Source: Phycisphaeraceae bacterium (GTDB lineage: Bacteria; Planctomycetota; Phycisphaerae; Phycisphaerales; Phycisphaeraceae). Taken from it: a stretch of 64,000 bases of DNA. Positions 8,175 to 17,603 of the stretch are shown here, one piece after another. The stretch lies in contig JANQFR010000018.1 of NCBI GenBank assembly GCA_028277745.1, positions 62,001 to 126,000 of the forward strand. The letters are read 5' to 3'. The notes below the pieces were generated by a model. It did no database searches and was not told where the DNA came from. It worked only from the letters and a program-made list of their open reading frames with translations. A program made the position numbers and the translations under genes. Numbering within the stretch: position 1 is the first letter of the stretch; every line of letters begins with the position of its first letter.

Positions 8175-10510
8175 GCCTTGAGTCCTTCGTAATGCACCAG
8201 GCCCCGGCTGCCGCGGAACACGAGCAGGGTCAACGCCAGCAGGATGACAAACAGCACCCACGCCATGGCGGACGCGTAGCCCATGTTGTGGAACCGGAAC
8301 GCGTGGTCGTAGAGGTGCAGCACGTAGAAGAGCATGTCTTTGTTCGTGCCGCCGCTGCTGCCGCGGATGACGTACGCCTGGGTGAACACCTGGAACGAGC
8401 CGATGACGCCCATGACGACGTTGAAGAAGATGAGCGGGCTGAGCATGGGCGCGGTCACGGCGAAGAACTGGCGGACGGGCGAGGCGCCGTCGATCCGGGC
8501 GGCCTCGTAGAGCGACGCGGGGATGTTCTTCAGCCCCGCGAGGTAGATCACCATCCCCCCGCCGACGCCCCAGAGGCTCATCATCACCAGCGCCGGCACG
8601 GCGAACCATTCCGAGTCGGTCCCGAACCAGTCCGGCGCCTCGAGGCCGAGCAGGTTCAACGCCGGGTTCAGCGCCGCGTTGAGCAGGCCGGTGTCGTTGT
8701 TGAAGATCGTGATCCAGAGCGTCACCAGCGCGACGCCGGTGACGACCGACGGCACGAAGTACGCGGTGCGGAACAGCGCGATCCCCGGGACCGCCTGGTT
8801 CATCAGCAGCGCCACGAGGATGGCGGCGACCTGGATGATCGGCACGGCCAGGAGGGTGTAATAGACCGTCACCCACAGCGACTGGCCGAAGTCTTCGTCG
8901 TAGGCGAAGAGGTGGACGAAGTTGTCGAACCCGACGAACTGGGCGCTGCTCAGCGGCGCCATGGCGGACCACTTGGTCATCGCCAGCAGCAGGCTCAGCA
9001 CCATCGGGCCGAGCACGAACAGGAGGAAGCCGGCGACCCAGGGCCCGACGAACATCCAACCCGCGCGTTGCTGGCCGCGGGCGATGGCGCCGAGCTTCTC
9101 GCGGCGGGCGAACCAGACCAGGCTCGCCGTCGCCGCCGCCAGCAGGACGCACGTCACCGCGATGACCGTCGCCCACGGCATGCGGCCGTACGCCCTGCTG
9201 TTGAGCGGCGAGGCGAGCTCGGCTAACCACTTGCGTTCGACCGCGGCGGCCGCCTGGGCGGGCGTCGCGTCGTGGTGCTGCAGGACCGCCTGCATCTCGT
9301 TGCCGAGGATGCGGTCGAACTGCCTGAGCCGGGGGTTCTGGCCCAGCCGGCCATGATCGATCATGTCGAGGTACAGCCGGGCGTTGGCGGGCTTGCGGCC
9401 GGGGCTGAGGAACGCGTCGGACTCGGCGACGCTGCGCATCGACGGGATCGCCAGGCCCAGCTCGCTGCTCATCACCTGCCCCTCGCGCCCGCAGAGGAAC
9501 CGCAGCAGGTCGACCGCTTGCTCGGGGTGCTTGGTCTGCGAGGACACCGCCCACGCCACGGTCGCGATCGCCGACACCGGCGCGGCGCCCTCGGCGTGGG
9601 GCAGGGGGACCACGTCCCAGCCGAAGCTCTCGATCTTGCGGTACCGCGGCGCCATCCAGCGGCCGAGCGGGCCGATCGCGCCGATCCGCCCCCGCCGGAA
9701 CAGGTCGTCCTCGTCCTGGCTGATCCCGGTCGCGTTGAACACGCTGCGGTCGGTGAAGCGGGTGTCCACGACCAGCTGCATCGCGGCCAGAGCGCCGGGC
9801 TCGTCGAGGCGGACGTCGGTGAAGTCGTCGCCGAAGAACGCCCCGCCGTGTGACCAGACGAGGTTGCGCAACACCATCGGCCAGGTCTTGATCACGCCGC
9901 CGTGGATGTCGGGGCCCAGGGCCGCGATCCGCCTCATCGCGTCGCGGTATTGCGCCCATGTCCAGCCGTCGTAGGGGACCGCGACGCCCGCCCGCCGGAA
10001 CAGGTCGAGGTTGATGTACATCACCATGGTGGTGAAGTCCTTGGGCAGGCCGACCAGGTCGCCGCGCCCGGTGCGCTGGGCGTCGGGGTCCCAGCGGAAC
10101 GCGTTGACGAGCATGGGGTAGAAATCGTCCAGCTCGGCGATCGCCGCCGCGTCGAGCCGCATGACCATGTCCTGCTCCGCGAAGTCGGGCACGTCCTCGT
10201 AGCGCAGGTAGAACAGGTCGGGGGGCGTGCCGGCGGCGAGCATGGTCTTGAGCTTGGCGTCGTAGTCCCCGGCGTGCAGCCGCTGGACACGGACGCCGGG
10301 GCGGGTGCGCTCGAATTCGCGCACGAGGTGCTCGACGATCGCCTCCTCCTCGGTGTTGCCCCAGTGCAGCACGGTGAGCGTGACGGCCGAGCCGTCCAGC
10401 CGGTCGACGATCGAGCGGGCGACCCGGGCGCCGACGTCGATGAACGCCCACGCCACGATCAAGGCGGTGGCGATCACGAGCAGGGTCCGCGCGGCGCGGG
10501 CCAGGTTCAT
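8171..10510 (-). CDS. Fusion of sugar-binding protein and MalF-type permease
   Basis: 779 residues in one frame that join two subunits normally made separately. Residues about 9-28 form a membrane anchor. About 38-430 are an extracellular solute-binding protein of the CUT1 type (TVLHWGNTEEEAIVEHLVRE, then AAGTPPDLFYLRYEDV and a late HPEQAVDLLRFLCG segment). About 447-467 form another membrane helix, followed by a short basic cytoplasmic loop. About 485-779 are a MalF-like permease with EAA loop EAARIDGASPVRQFFAV. The binding domain would therefore be tethered on the outer face of its own channel. The ATG start overlaps the amylase stop as ATGA and the stop overlaps the next permease as GTGA. 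Substrate is inferred as maltodextrin from the neighbouring enzymes. Confidence 0.93.
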   Translation of the reverse strand: MNLARAARTLLVIATALIVAWAFIDVGARVARSIVDRLDGSAVTLTVLHWGNTEEEAIVEHLVREFERTRPGVRVQRLHAGDYDAKLKTMLAAGTPPDLFYLRYEDVPDFAEQDMVMRLDAAAIAELDDFYPMLVNAFRWDPDAQRTGRGDLVGLPKDFTTMVMYINLDLFRRAGVAVPYDGWTWAQYRDAMRRIAALGPDIHGGVIKTWPMVLRNLVWSHGGAFFGDDFTDVRLDEPGALAAMQLVVDTRFTDRSVFNATGISQDEDDLFRRGRIGAIGPLGRWMAPRYRKIESFGWDVVPLPHAEGAAPVSAIATVAWAVSSQTKHPEQAVDLLRFLCGREGQVMSSELGLAIPSMRSVAESDAFLSPGRKPANARLYLDMIDHGRLGQNPRLRQFDRILGNEMQAVLQHHDATPAQAAAAVERKWLAELASPLNSRAYGRMPWATVIAVTCVLLAAATASLVWFARREKLGAIARGQQRAGWMFVGPWVAGFLLFVLGPMVLSLLLAMTKWSAMAPLSSAQFVGFDNFVHLFAYDEDFGQSLWVTVYYTLLAVPIIQVAAILVALLMNQAVPGIALFRTAYFVPSVVTGVALVTLWITIFNNDTGLLNAALNPALNLLGLEAPDWFGTDSEWFAVPALVMMSLWGVGGGMVIYLAGLKNIPASLYEAARIDGASPVRQFFAVTAPMLSPLIFFNVVMGVIGSFQVFTQAYVIRGSSGGTNKDMLFYVLHLYDHAFRFHNMGYASAMAWVLFVILLALTLLVFRGSRGLVHYEGLKA

Positions 10511-12894
10511 CGCGCCGCCTCCGAGGGGACGAGGATCGCGGTCCCGTAAGCCGGCAGGGTCAGGCGGACGGCGCCGTCATTGGCCGGCAACCGCGGGGCG
10601 TCGTCGCGGATCACAAGGCGGGGGCGGCCCTCATCGATTGCGACGTCGGCGACCGTTGGGTGAAGCACATCCACCAATTCATCTGCGTCGACAGGGATCT
10701 TTACCGACACCGCGTTCGGGCCCCGATTGATCAGCACGTACACGCTCTGTTCGCCGTCACGCGCGAACGCCAGCACACCGCGGTCGTCGTCGGTCTGCAC
10801 CACGCGGAACGCGCCGCGCCGCAACGGCTCGACCCCGTGGCGGACCGCCGCGAGGCGCTGGTAATACGCGAACAGCTCGGCGTCGAACGCCAGCCGCGGA
10901 TCGTCGTACGGCTCGTGGTCCCGCCAGACCATCGGCTGACGGTTGTTCGGGTCGTCCGGCGACCACATGCCCGCCTCGGTCCCGTAGTAGATCATCGGGG
11001 CGCCGACGAACGCGTACTTCATCGCCAGCGCCTGCCGCATCCGCCGGCGCTCCAGCTCATTGGGTTTGCGGTCGCTGTAGTCATCATCGTTCTGCAGGCG
11101 GTTGAGGCCGTCGTAGGGCCGGTCGGGGTTGACGAACATCGACGCGACGCGGTCGGTGTCATGGCTGTCGTAGAGGTTCATCATGACCATCGACGCCTGC
11201 AGCGGGTAGCCGTAGACCACGCGGTTGAGGGCGCGGGCGAATTGCGACGGGCTGGAGGGCTGGGCGCGGTTGGCGAAGAACTCGATCGCGGGCATGCCGA
11301 ACTGGTAGTTCATGACCGCGTCGTACTGATCGCCCTGGAGGTAGGGGTCGGCTCGGGACCAGATCTCGCCGATGATCAGCGCGTCGGGCTTGGTCTGCTT
11401 GACGACGGTGCGCCAGTCGCGCCAGAAGCGGTGGTTGATCTCCTGGGGCGCGTCGAGCCGCCATCCGTCGACGCCACGGGACGGGTCGCCGTCGGGCGCG
11501 AGCCAGCGTTGGGTGACGGCCATGACGTGCTCCCGGGGCCCGGGCGCGAGGCCGAGCTGAGGGTCTTTCTTGAACGCGGGCAGTGAGCCGTTGGGCCCGT
11601 CCCAGGCGTCCCACTGGATGCCGGTGGGCGTGCCGGGCGCGCCGCCTTCGCCCCAGCTGGTGATCTCGAACCAGTCGGCGTACTTCGACCGCTCGCCATG
11701 TTTGAGCACGTCCTGGAAGAACGGGTGCTGCGTGCCCACGTGGTTGAACACGCCGTCGATCACGACGCGGAAGCCCTGGCGGTGGGCTTCTTCGATGAAG
11801 TCGAGGAAGAGCTTGTCGGACTCGGACCACCGCCAGGTCGCGGGGTCTTCGGTCTCGCCTTCGAGGGGCAGGTCGCCCTTGACGCCGAAGTTGTCGTCGA
11901 TGTGGCGGAGGTCGGTCGTGTCGTACTTGTGCATCGACTCGGCCTCGAAGACCGGGTTGAAGTAGATGGCGTTGACGCCGAGGCGTTGGAGGTAGGGCAG
12001 GGCCTCGCGCACGCCCTGCAGGTCGCCGCCGAAGCGTCGGCGCCAGACGTTGCCGTGGCCGTGGTAGAACTGGTCGGCGCCGGCGCGCTCGCCGGGGAGC
12101 GTGCTCCACCAGTCGGCCTGCCAGCGCTGGACGGGCTCGGGGTCGTTGGCGGAATCACCGTTGCGGAACCGCTCGGGGAAGATCTGGTACCACACCGCGT
12201 CCCGCGCCCAGTCGGGGGTGACGAACGCCGGGTCCATCGCCACGGCGAACGCCGCCGCGGGCGCGTCCCGCGGGCCCTCCGCGGTGAGATAGACGGTCTC
12301 GTCGCCGTCGACGATCCTGAAGAGGTAAACGGCCTCGTCGGCGCCGGGGCGGACGAACGCCTGGTAGTGGTCGAAGCCAACCGCGGTGTCGATCTTCTGC
12401 ATGCGGTGAGGCGTTTGTTCATCGCCGAGCAGCACGTACGCCGTGTCGACATCATTGGCCTGCGTGCGGAGGGTAAGGATCAGCTCATCGCCGGAAACCA
12501 CCTGGCGGTCGGGCCGCAGCGCATCGGCGCGGATATGGTTCGGCTTGGGCGCCGGCAGTTCGCGGCCGTCGAAGCCGATGAACACCGCCGAGTTCATGCC
12601 GCCGTGGCCGTCGGACTGCTCAAAGTCCGGGTCGGAGTGTTTCGGGTCGTTGGTCCACGCGCCGTCGACCACGAACTTGTAATGGTGCACGCCGTCGGGC
12701 AGGTCGACCACGGCCGCGTACGAGTCGTCGGGCCGGCGCTGCATCGGGTGCGCGGTTTGCGACCAGCCGTTGAACGACCCGGCCACCACCACGCGGTCGG
12801 CCGAACGGTCGGGGGTGTAGACGAACGTGTGCGGCGTCTGCGCCCAAGCCGACGCCGACAGCAGCAGGCCAATAACGATCAGCAGTCGTTTCAT
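10507..12894 (-). CDS. Exported GH13 alpha-glucan hydrolase (neopullulanase/cyclomaltodextrinase-like) with CBM48-type domain
   Basis: 795 residues. A signal peptide (MKRLLIVIGLLLSASAWA) is followed by a glycogen-binding AMPK/CBM48-like domain (about 20-110: VVVAGSFNGW, HHYKFVVDG). The GH13 barrel follows. Catalytic residues are nucleophile D481 in GVDGWRLDAPQE, acid/base E510 in IIGEIWSRAD and D579 in LYDSHDTDR. The MNYQFGMPAIEFFA segment and the late PMIYYGTEAGMWSPDDPNNR block resemble maltogenic/neopullulanase subfamilies. It probably cuts maltodextrins or cyclodextrins in the periplasm. The ATG at 12894 was preferred over 12930 because the signal peptide begins there. It overlaps the fusion gene by ATGA and lies downstream of pullulanase in the lacI operon. 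Confidence 0.93.
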   Translation of the reverse strand: MKRLLIVIGLLLSASAWAQTPHTFVYTPDRSADRVVVAGSFNGWSQTAHPMQRRPDDSYAAVVDLPDGVHHYKFVVDGAWTNDPKHSDPDFEQSDGHGGMNSAVFIGFDGRELPAPKPNHIRADALRPDRQVVSGDELILTLRTQANDVDTAYVLLGDEQTPHRMQKIDTAVGFDHYQAFVRPGADEAVYLFRIVDGDETVYLTAEGPRDAPAAAFAVAMDPAFVTPDWARDAVWYQIFPERFRNGDSANDPEPVQRWQADWWSTLPGERAGADQFYHGHGNVWRRRFGGDLQGVREALPYLQRLGVNAIYFNPVFEAESMHKYDTTDLRHIDDNFGVKGDLPLEGETEDPATWRWSESDKLFLDFIEEAHRQGFRVVIDGVFNHVGTQHPFFQDVLKHGERSKYADWFEITSWGEGGAPGTPTGIQWDAWDGPNGSLPAFKKDPQLGLAPGPREHVMAVTQRWLAPDGDPSRGVDGWRLDAPQEINHRFWRDWRTVVKQTKPDALIIGEIWSRADPYLQGDQYDAVMNYQFGMPAIEFFANRAQPSSPSQFARALNRVVYGYPLQASMVMMNLYDSHDTDRVASMFVNPDRPYDGLNRLQNDDDYSDRKPNELERRRMRQALAMKYAFVGAPMIYYGTEAGMWSPDDPNNRQPMVWRDHEPYDDPRLAFDAELFAYYQRLAAVRHGVEPLRRGAFRVVQTDDDRGVLAFARDGEQSVYVLINRGPNAVSVKIPVDADELVDVLHPTVADVAIDEGRPRLVIRDDAPRLPANDGAVRLTLPAYGTAILVPSEAAR

Positions 12895-12928
12895 GAGCGG
12901 TCTCGACTCCGTTAGCGAATCTGTGATC

Positions 12929-13010
12929 AAGCCGGTCCTGAGCGGAGCGAAGGTCCGGATGTCTTTCGCGCCGATACGATCCGGACCTTCGCTTCGCTCA
13001 GGTCCGGCTT
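12929..13010. repeat. Long inverted repeat inside the amylase operon (AAGCCGG family)
   Basis: Two 32-base arms (12929-12960 and 12979-13010) are complementary with only two mismatches; the arms start AAGCCGGTCCTGAGCG and the loop is 18 bases. The repeat lies between the pullulanase stop and the amylase start, so it could lower downstream expression or stabilise the upstream mRNA. A diverged copy follows the PhyH gene at 2040. Confidence 0.8.
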
Positions 13011-13024
13011 CTCACATGCGGTTA

Positions 13025-15943
13025 TTAGTCCTGGTAAGCGACGATCATGGAGTAAGGCGGCAGCGTGTAGGCGCCGGAGGTGGTGTCGAGCGGGCGCGTG
13101 CCGGCTCGCTCGGCGTTGACGACGATCGCCCACCGGCCCGCCGGCAGGTCGAGCCGTTGGGCGGTCGGCTCGCCGTTGTAGGCGACGAGGATCGTGTCCC
13201 ACGCGTCGCCGACGGCTTTCCCGTTGAGCGCGAAGGCCAGGACCCCGGGCGAATCCAGGAAGCGCAGGTTCGCGCGCACCGCGTCGGCGGTCGCCATGCG
13301 GAACGCGGGGTGATCCTTTCGCAGGGCGATCAGGCCGGTGAGGTAGTCATGCACATCCAGGTATCGGGCCTTGCGCGGCCAGTCGAAGGCGTTGACCGCG
13401 TCGCCGGCGTTGTAGGAGTTGTGGTGGCCGCCCTTGGTGCGGGCGAAGCCGGCCCCGCCGTGGATGAAGGGGATGCCCTGGGACGTAAGGACGATGCCGT
13501 GGGCGAGTTTCTGCATCGCGCGTTTGGTCGGGTCGTCGAGGTCGGCGTGGGTGTACTCGATCTTGTCCCAGAACGTGCGGTTGTCGTGGGCGGAGACGTA
13601 GTTGATGGTCTCGGTGGGATCGTCGGTGAAGTCGTCGATCGCGCCGGCGACGCCGCGCTGGACGGCGGCGCGGTCCCCGCCGGGGCCGGTGGCGAAGCCG
13701 GTGGACGCGCCGTCGAGGTCGCCGCGGACCGCGTTGCGGAGGTGGTCATTGAACACGGCCATGGTCGTGCCGCGCTGGGCGCCCTTGGGGAAATGGATCG
13801 GCCCGCCGCCGGTCCACGGCTCGCCGTAGAGCGTCAGGTCCGGCCGGGCGGCGCGCAGCGCCTGCGTGATTTCGCGCACGGTCTGCGGGTGATGCATGCC
13901 CACCAAGTCGAAGCGGAACCCGTCGACCTTGTACTCATCGACCCAGTACAGCAGCGAGTCGACGATGTACTTACGGGCCATCGGCCGCTCGTCGGCGAAC
14001 GCGTTGCCGGTGCCCGACTCGTTGCGCAGCCGGCCGTCGGGGGTGGTGCGGAAGTAGTACCACGGCACGGCCTGGTCGAACGGGGAGTGCTCGAAGCTGC
14101 TGGAGGTGTGGTTGTACACCACGTCGAGGATCACGCGGAGGCCGTGGTCGTGCAGGGTCTGGATCGCCTGCTTCAGCTCGCGGATCGTCGCGGCCGGGTC
14201 GTCCGGCCGGGTCGAGTACTGGGCCTCGGGCACGTTGAACAGGGCCGTCCAGTAGCCCCAGTTGTACTCGTCCATCGACGCGGAGAAGTCCTGGATCGGC
14301 AGCAGGTGGACCGCGGTGACGCCGAGGTCTTTAAGGTGCGACAGCCCGGTGGACACGCGCCGGGCGTCGGCCGGGTTGAGGTGCGTGAGGCCGAGGTACT
14401 TGCCGCGGTGCTCAGCGGGGGTGGAGGGGTCGGCGACGGACAGGTCGCGGACGTGGATTTCGTAGATGACCTCGTCGGTCGGCTGGGCGAGGGTCGGGGG
14501 CTGGTGATCGCGGAAGCCGTCGGGGTCGGTCTTGCGTAGGTCGAGCACGAGGCTGCGGGCCGAGTCTTTGGTCGCCGCGTAGCCGTGGATGTCGGGCACG
14601 GTGCGCGGCTCGCCGTAGTTGTCGAAGCGGTACAGGTAATACGTCCCGTCGAGGTCGCCGTCGACCTCCGCTTGCCACACGAACCGTTCATCGCGCCTCA
14701 TCGGGACGACGGCGCGGGGCTCGTCGGCGGTTGCCGAGTCGAACAGCAGCAGGTCCACCCCCGTCGCGGTCGGCGACCAGGTGCGGAACGTCGTGGCGTC
14801 GGAGGCGTACTCGTAGCCGAGCCTCGCGTCGAGGGCGTTGAAGGCGGGGTCTTCAAGGGCGTTGCGGGCCTCGACGCGGACCGGCTCATACCCGGGTATC
14901 TCGAGGACCATGGGCCGGGCGATCTCGTCGGGCGTCAGCGAGGACGCCAGGTTGAAGGTGTAATCCCGCGTCCCCGCGATCGACAGGCCGTGGGGCAGAG
15001 CCGAGCGGATGTCGATCGGCCGGCCGTCGACGCGCAGGCGGGGCGGGCTGCCGAGCTGCGCGGGAGGGATCGGCTGCGACAGCGTGACGCGGACCTGATC
15101 GAGGGCGTCGAGAAACGCGGACGTAACCTTCGGGCCCCAATCGATGTCGGCGGGGTCGGTGTAGACCCGTTCATCCCCCGCGACGAGCCAGACCTCGCCC
15201 ACGCCCTGCTCATTGATCACCGCGGAGCGATCCATGTCCACATCCTTTCTTGACCAGTCGGGTTTGCGCACGATGAAGTTGACCCGGGGCTTGCGGTCGT
15301 CGTATCGCACCAGCGCGGCCTTGCCGAAGGCGGTGTCGCGCGTGAACGTGACCGCCCGGCCGTCTTCGCCGTCGGCCCAGGCCCAGACGTCCCAATCGCT
15401 TTCGCCCTCCGGGTTGTAGTAGTTGATCACCAGCAGCGCGCCCTCGGCCGAGGCGGGGGCGAGCGGGCGGACCCGGGTCATGTCGGGCGTCGCCGCGGAC
15501 TGGCCGGGCGTTTGCGGCTGGTAACCGACTGCGGCGGGGTCGCGGAACACCCGCGGCTCGCCCTGCTTGATCCAAACCTCCGCGACCCCGTCGTCGTTGA
15601 CGTCCGCGAAACGGTCAGCGTCCCCGTCTTTGGCTTCCCACTCGCCCTTGCGGACGATCAACCCGAAGCGCTGGTGCGGGTCGTCGTAGGGGATGACGAT
15701 GTAGGGCCCGAAGTCGTCGACGCCGGCGAACGCGTGGGCGTCGCCGTCATCGTCGATGGGCCAGGCCCAGACGTTCCACCCTTCGTAATCGCCGGCGGGC
15801 CGGTGGTAGTGGACGATCAGGACCGACTCGGCGTGAAAATCCTCGGCGCTCTTGCCGGCGGCCAGGGGCTGGGCGTCGGCCGGGAGAGCCCACAGGATCA
15901 ACAGGGACAGCGCGGTGAACGCACGGGCGGGGGTCGTGTTCAT
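13025..15943 (-). CDS. pulA: Exported type I pullulanase (GH13_14) with two CBM41 domains
   Basis: 972 residues; hydrolyses alpha-1,6 branch links of pullulan, amylopectin or glycogen fragments. A signal peptide (residues 1-24) precedes two tandem CBM41 starch-binding domains (about 40-140, HYHRPAGDYEGWNVWAW; about 160-270, NYYNPEGESDWDVWAW), an N-terminal linker and CBM48-type domain, and the catalytic barrel. Catalytic residues are D679 in VDGFRFDLVGMHH, E708 in LYGEPWTGGG and D787 in SAHDNRTFW; DVVYNHT is conserved region I. The cell location is outside the cytoplasm; no anchor is visible. It is the second gene of the leftward operon, 48 bases after lacI, and its product would be fed to the neighbouring amylase and ABC importer. 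Confidence 0.95.
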   Translation of the reverse strand: MNTTPARAFTALSLLILWALPADAQPLAAGKSAEDFHAESVLIVHYHRPAGDYEGWNVWAWPIDDDGDAHAFAGVDDFGPYIVIPYDDPHQRFGLIVRKGEWEAKDGDADRFADVNDDGVAEVWIKQGEPRVFRDPAAVGYQPQTPGQSAATPDMTRVRPLAPASAEGALLVINYYNPEGESDWDVWAWADGEDGRAVTFTRDTAFGKAALVRYDDRKPRVNFIVRKPDWSRKDVDMDRSAVINEQGVGEVWLVAGDERVYTDPADIDWGPKVTSAFLDALDQVRVTLSQPIPPAQLGSPPRLRVDGRPIDIRSALPHGLSIAGTRDYTFNLASSLTPDEIARPMVLEIPGYEPVRVEARNALEDPAFNALDARLGYEYASDATTFRTWSPTATGVDLLLFDSATADEPRAVVPMRRDERFVWQAEVDGDLDGTYYLYRFDNYGEPRTVPDIHGYAATKDSARSLVLDLRKTDPDGFRDHQPPTLAQPTDEVIYEIHVRDLSVADPSTPAEHRGKYLGLTHLNPADARRVSTGLSHLKDLGVTAVHLLPIQDFSASMDEYNWGYWTALFNVPEAQYSTRPDDPAATIRELKQAIQTLHDHGLRVILDVVYNHTSSSFEHSPFDQAVPWYYFRTTPDGRLRNESGTGNAFADERPMARKYIVDSLLYWVDEYKVDGFRFDLVGMHHPQTVREITQALRAARPDLTLYGEPWTGGGPIHFPKGAQRGTTMAVFNDHLRNAVRGDLDGASTGFATGPGGDRAAVQRGVAGAIDDFTDDPTETINYVSAHDNRTFWDKIEYTHADLDDPTKRAMQKLAHGIVLTSQGIPFIHGGAGFARTKGGHHNSYNAGDAVNAFDWPRKARYLDVHDYLTGLIALRKDHPAFRMATADAVRANLRFLDSPGVLAFALNGKAVGDAWDTILVAYNGEPTAQRLDLPAGRWAIVVNAERAGTRPLDTTSGAYTLPPYSMIVAYQD

Positions 15944-15991
15944 GTCTGGATCTCGATCAAGGAACCGGGGCGAACCCCGCGGCGGTATGGG

Positions 15992-17119
15992 TCAGTCCCG
16001 GGCGGCGAGCGACGTCGATTCGCGCAGGACGAGGTGAGTCGGGAGGACGTCGGCGATCTTACGGGCCTTGCCGCGGATCCGCTCGATGAGCCGGTCGGCC
16101 GCGAGGACCCCCAGCTCATAGAGCGGCGTGTGGACCGTGGTCAGCGCGGGCGTGACGAACGCGGTGTGCGGGATGTCGTCGAACCCGACGATCGACACGT
16201 CGCCCGGCACCGCCTTGCCCTGGTGGGTGATGTAGTGCATCGAGCCGAGGGCCATCTTGTCGTTGCCGGCGAAGATGGCGGTGAGGTCGGGGTGATGCTC
16301 CAGCAGCCGGCGGGCGGCGTCGGCGCCGTGCTCCTCGGTGAAGTGGCCGTCGATCATCCAGGTGTCGTCGGCCTCGACGCCGGCGTCGTGCATCCGTTGC
16401 CGATAGACGTCGACGATGGTGCGGGCGGTGTAGGCGTCGAGCGAGCCGTAGATCAGCCCGATCTTCCGGTGGCCGAGTTGGCGGAGGTAGGTCATGACCT
16501 GCTCGGCGCCGGAGCGGTAGTCGCAGACGACGTGGTCGAGCCCCCAGTCGGGGAAGACGTTATTGACGGCGATCATCGGGAAATCGCGCTGGTGGATGTC
16601 GGTCAGGAAGGGGTGCTTGTCGTTGAAGCCGATGCAGAACACGCCGTCGACGAAGCGGCGTTCGAAGAGCTCGAGGTGCTGGTTCTGCTTGATGAACTCG
16701 GGCTTGGCGTGTTCGAGCATGACCTTGTGGCCGCGTTTGGCGGCGCGGTCGCAGATGCCGCTGATGAGCTCGCCGAAGTAGGGGTCGGCGACGGCGTGGC
16801 GGAGGGTGGGCATGAGCACGGCCAGGACGCGGGTGTACTGGCCGGAGAGGGACTGGGCCAGGCGGTTGGGGCGGTAGCCGACGTCGCTGATGACGCGGTT
16901 AACCTTGCGTCGGGTGGCCTCGGTGATCTTGGGGTTGTTGTTGAGGACCATCGAGACGGTGGCGACGGAGACGCCGGCGAGCTGGGCGATCTGGCGGATG
17001 CTGGTGCGTTTGGTTTTTTTGCCCCCCCCTGCGCCCCGCCGGGCGGCCGGGCGGCGGTCGGGCCCGGGGGGCGGGGCGTCTTCGGGCGAGGGCAGCGGGT
17101 TGGTCCGGGACTCGGCCAT
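15992..17119 (-). CDS. LacI family transcriptional regulator of the starch locus
   Basis: 375 residues. A Pro/Lys-rich leader of about 30 residues precedes the LacI helix-turn-helix (SIRQIAQLAGVSVATVSMVL) and hinge, then a periplasmic-binding-protein-like sensor domain (VLAVLMPTLRHAVADPYFGE through FDDIPHTAFVTPALTTV). The ATG at 17119 was chosen over 17173 because the longer frame would run into the promoter and palindrome at 17177-17212. It is the first gene of the leftward operon lacI-pulA-amylase-transporter, and its own promoter carries a palindrome over the -10 box, so autoregulation is likely. Members of the family in such loci usually bind a maltose or maltodextrin effector (inference). 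Confidence 0.93.
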   Translation of the reverse strand: MAESRTNPLPSPEDAPPPGPDRRPAARRGAGGGKKTKRTSIRQIAQLAGVSVATVSMVLNNNPKITEATRRKVNRVISDVGYRPNRLAQSLSGQYTRVLAVLMPTLRHAVADPYFGELISGICDRAAKRGHKVMLEHAKPEFIKQNQHLELFERRFVDGVFCIGFNDKHPFLTDIHQRDFPMIAVNNVFPDWGLDHVVCDYRSGAEQVMTYLRQLGHRKIGLIYGSLDAYTARTIVDVYRQRMHDAGVEADDTWMIDGHFTEEHGADAARRLLEHHPDLTAIFAGNDKMALGSMHYITHQGKAVPGDVSIVGFDDIPHTAFVTPALTTVHTPLYELGVLAADRLIERIRGKARKIADVLPTHLVLRESTSLAARD

Positions 17120-17176
17120 GATCAGGGCTCCGTCCCGCATTCTGACAAGTTGTTGGGAGAGGGGGGTTGACATAGA

Positions 17177-17212
17177 GGTGAACTAGTTTACCATGTTAGT
17201 GAACAGAATCAA
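17177..17212 (-). promoter_or_regulatory. Promoter of the lacI operon with overlapping operator
   Basis: On the minus strand TTGATT (17207-17212) and TAAACT (17185-17190) are 16 bases apart. The near-perfect 16-bp palindrome GGTGAACTAGTTTACC at 17177-17192 covers the -10 box; only one symmetric pair is mismatched. This is the expected layout of a LacI-family operator controlling its own operon. The operator assignment is inferred from position and symmetry. Confidence 0.6.
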
Positions 17213-17365
17213 CCCCCGCGGTGGAACAGGCGTTTTCCGGATCGAACCCCGCCGCGATTGAAAACCCGGGCTTTCCGCAATAAACCGGAAGCCCAGACGT
17301 TTGGCCCGGGGCCCGGCCGGCCCGTCTCCCAACCGCGTTGCTCAGGCCGTGAACGCCCCAGAAAG

Positions 17366-17393
17366 TTGACAATCACTAAAAACTCGCTAAACT
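17366..17393 (+). promoter_or_regulatory. Sigma-70-like promoter for the pseudopilin/PEP-CTERM/amylase side
   Basis: TTGACA at 17366-17371 is followed after 16 bases by TAAACT at 17388-17393. The -10 hexamer and spacing equal those of the divergent lacI promoter. The next gene starts at 17604, leaving a leader of about 200 bases. The rest of 17213-17603 shows no recognised element. No exact copy of the lacI palindrome was seen on this side. Confidence 0.5.
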
Positions 17394-17603
17394 TAAATGT
17401 TGCTCGCGAAGTTCACATCGTTGTCGCCCGATCCCGTTGATTGATCCGCATCTCGCTTTTTCGCGCACCACCGACTTTTTTGAATCGAATCCAAAACCCT
17501 GTTGAGTGTTTTCCGAATCATGGTTAACCGTTTCAACAATTTCACCGGACTTCAGGGGCAACCCTTGGTCGCCCGCCCCGCCCACGCCTCAGGAGAGCCC
17601 GCC

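Noticed and set aside
7263..10451. 1062-codon frame running from the MalG-type permease through the fusion gene
   Set aside because: Only the last 303 codons look like a protein; the rest is out-of-frame Arg/Ala-rich sequence over the fusion gene. The real start is the GTG at 8174.
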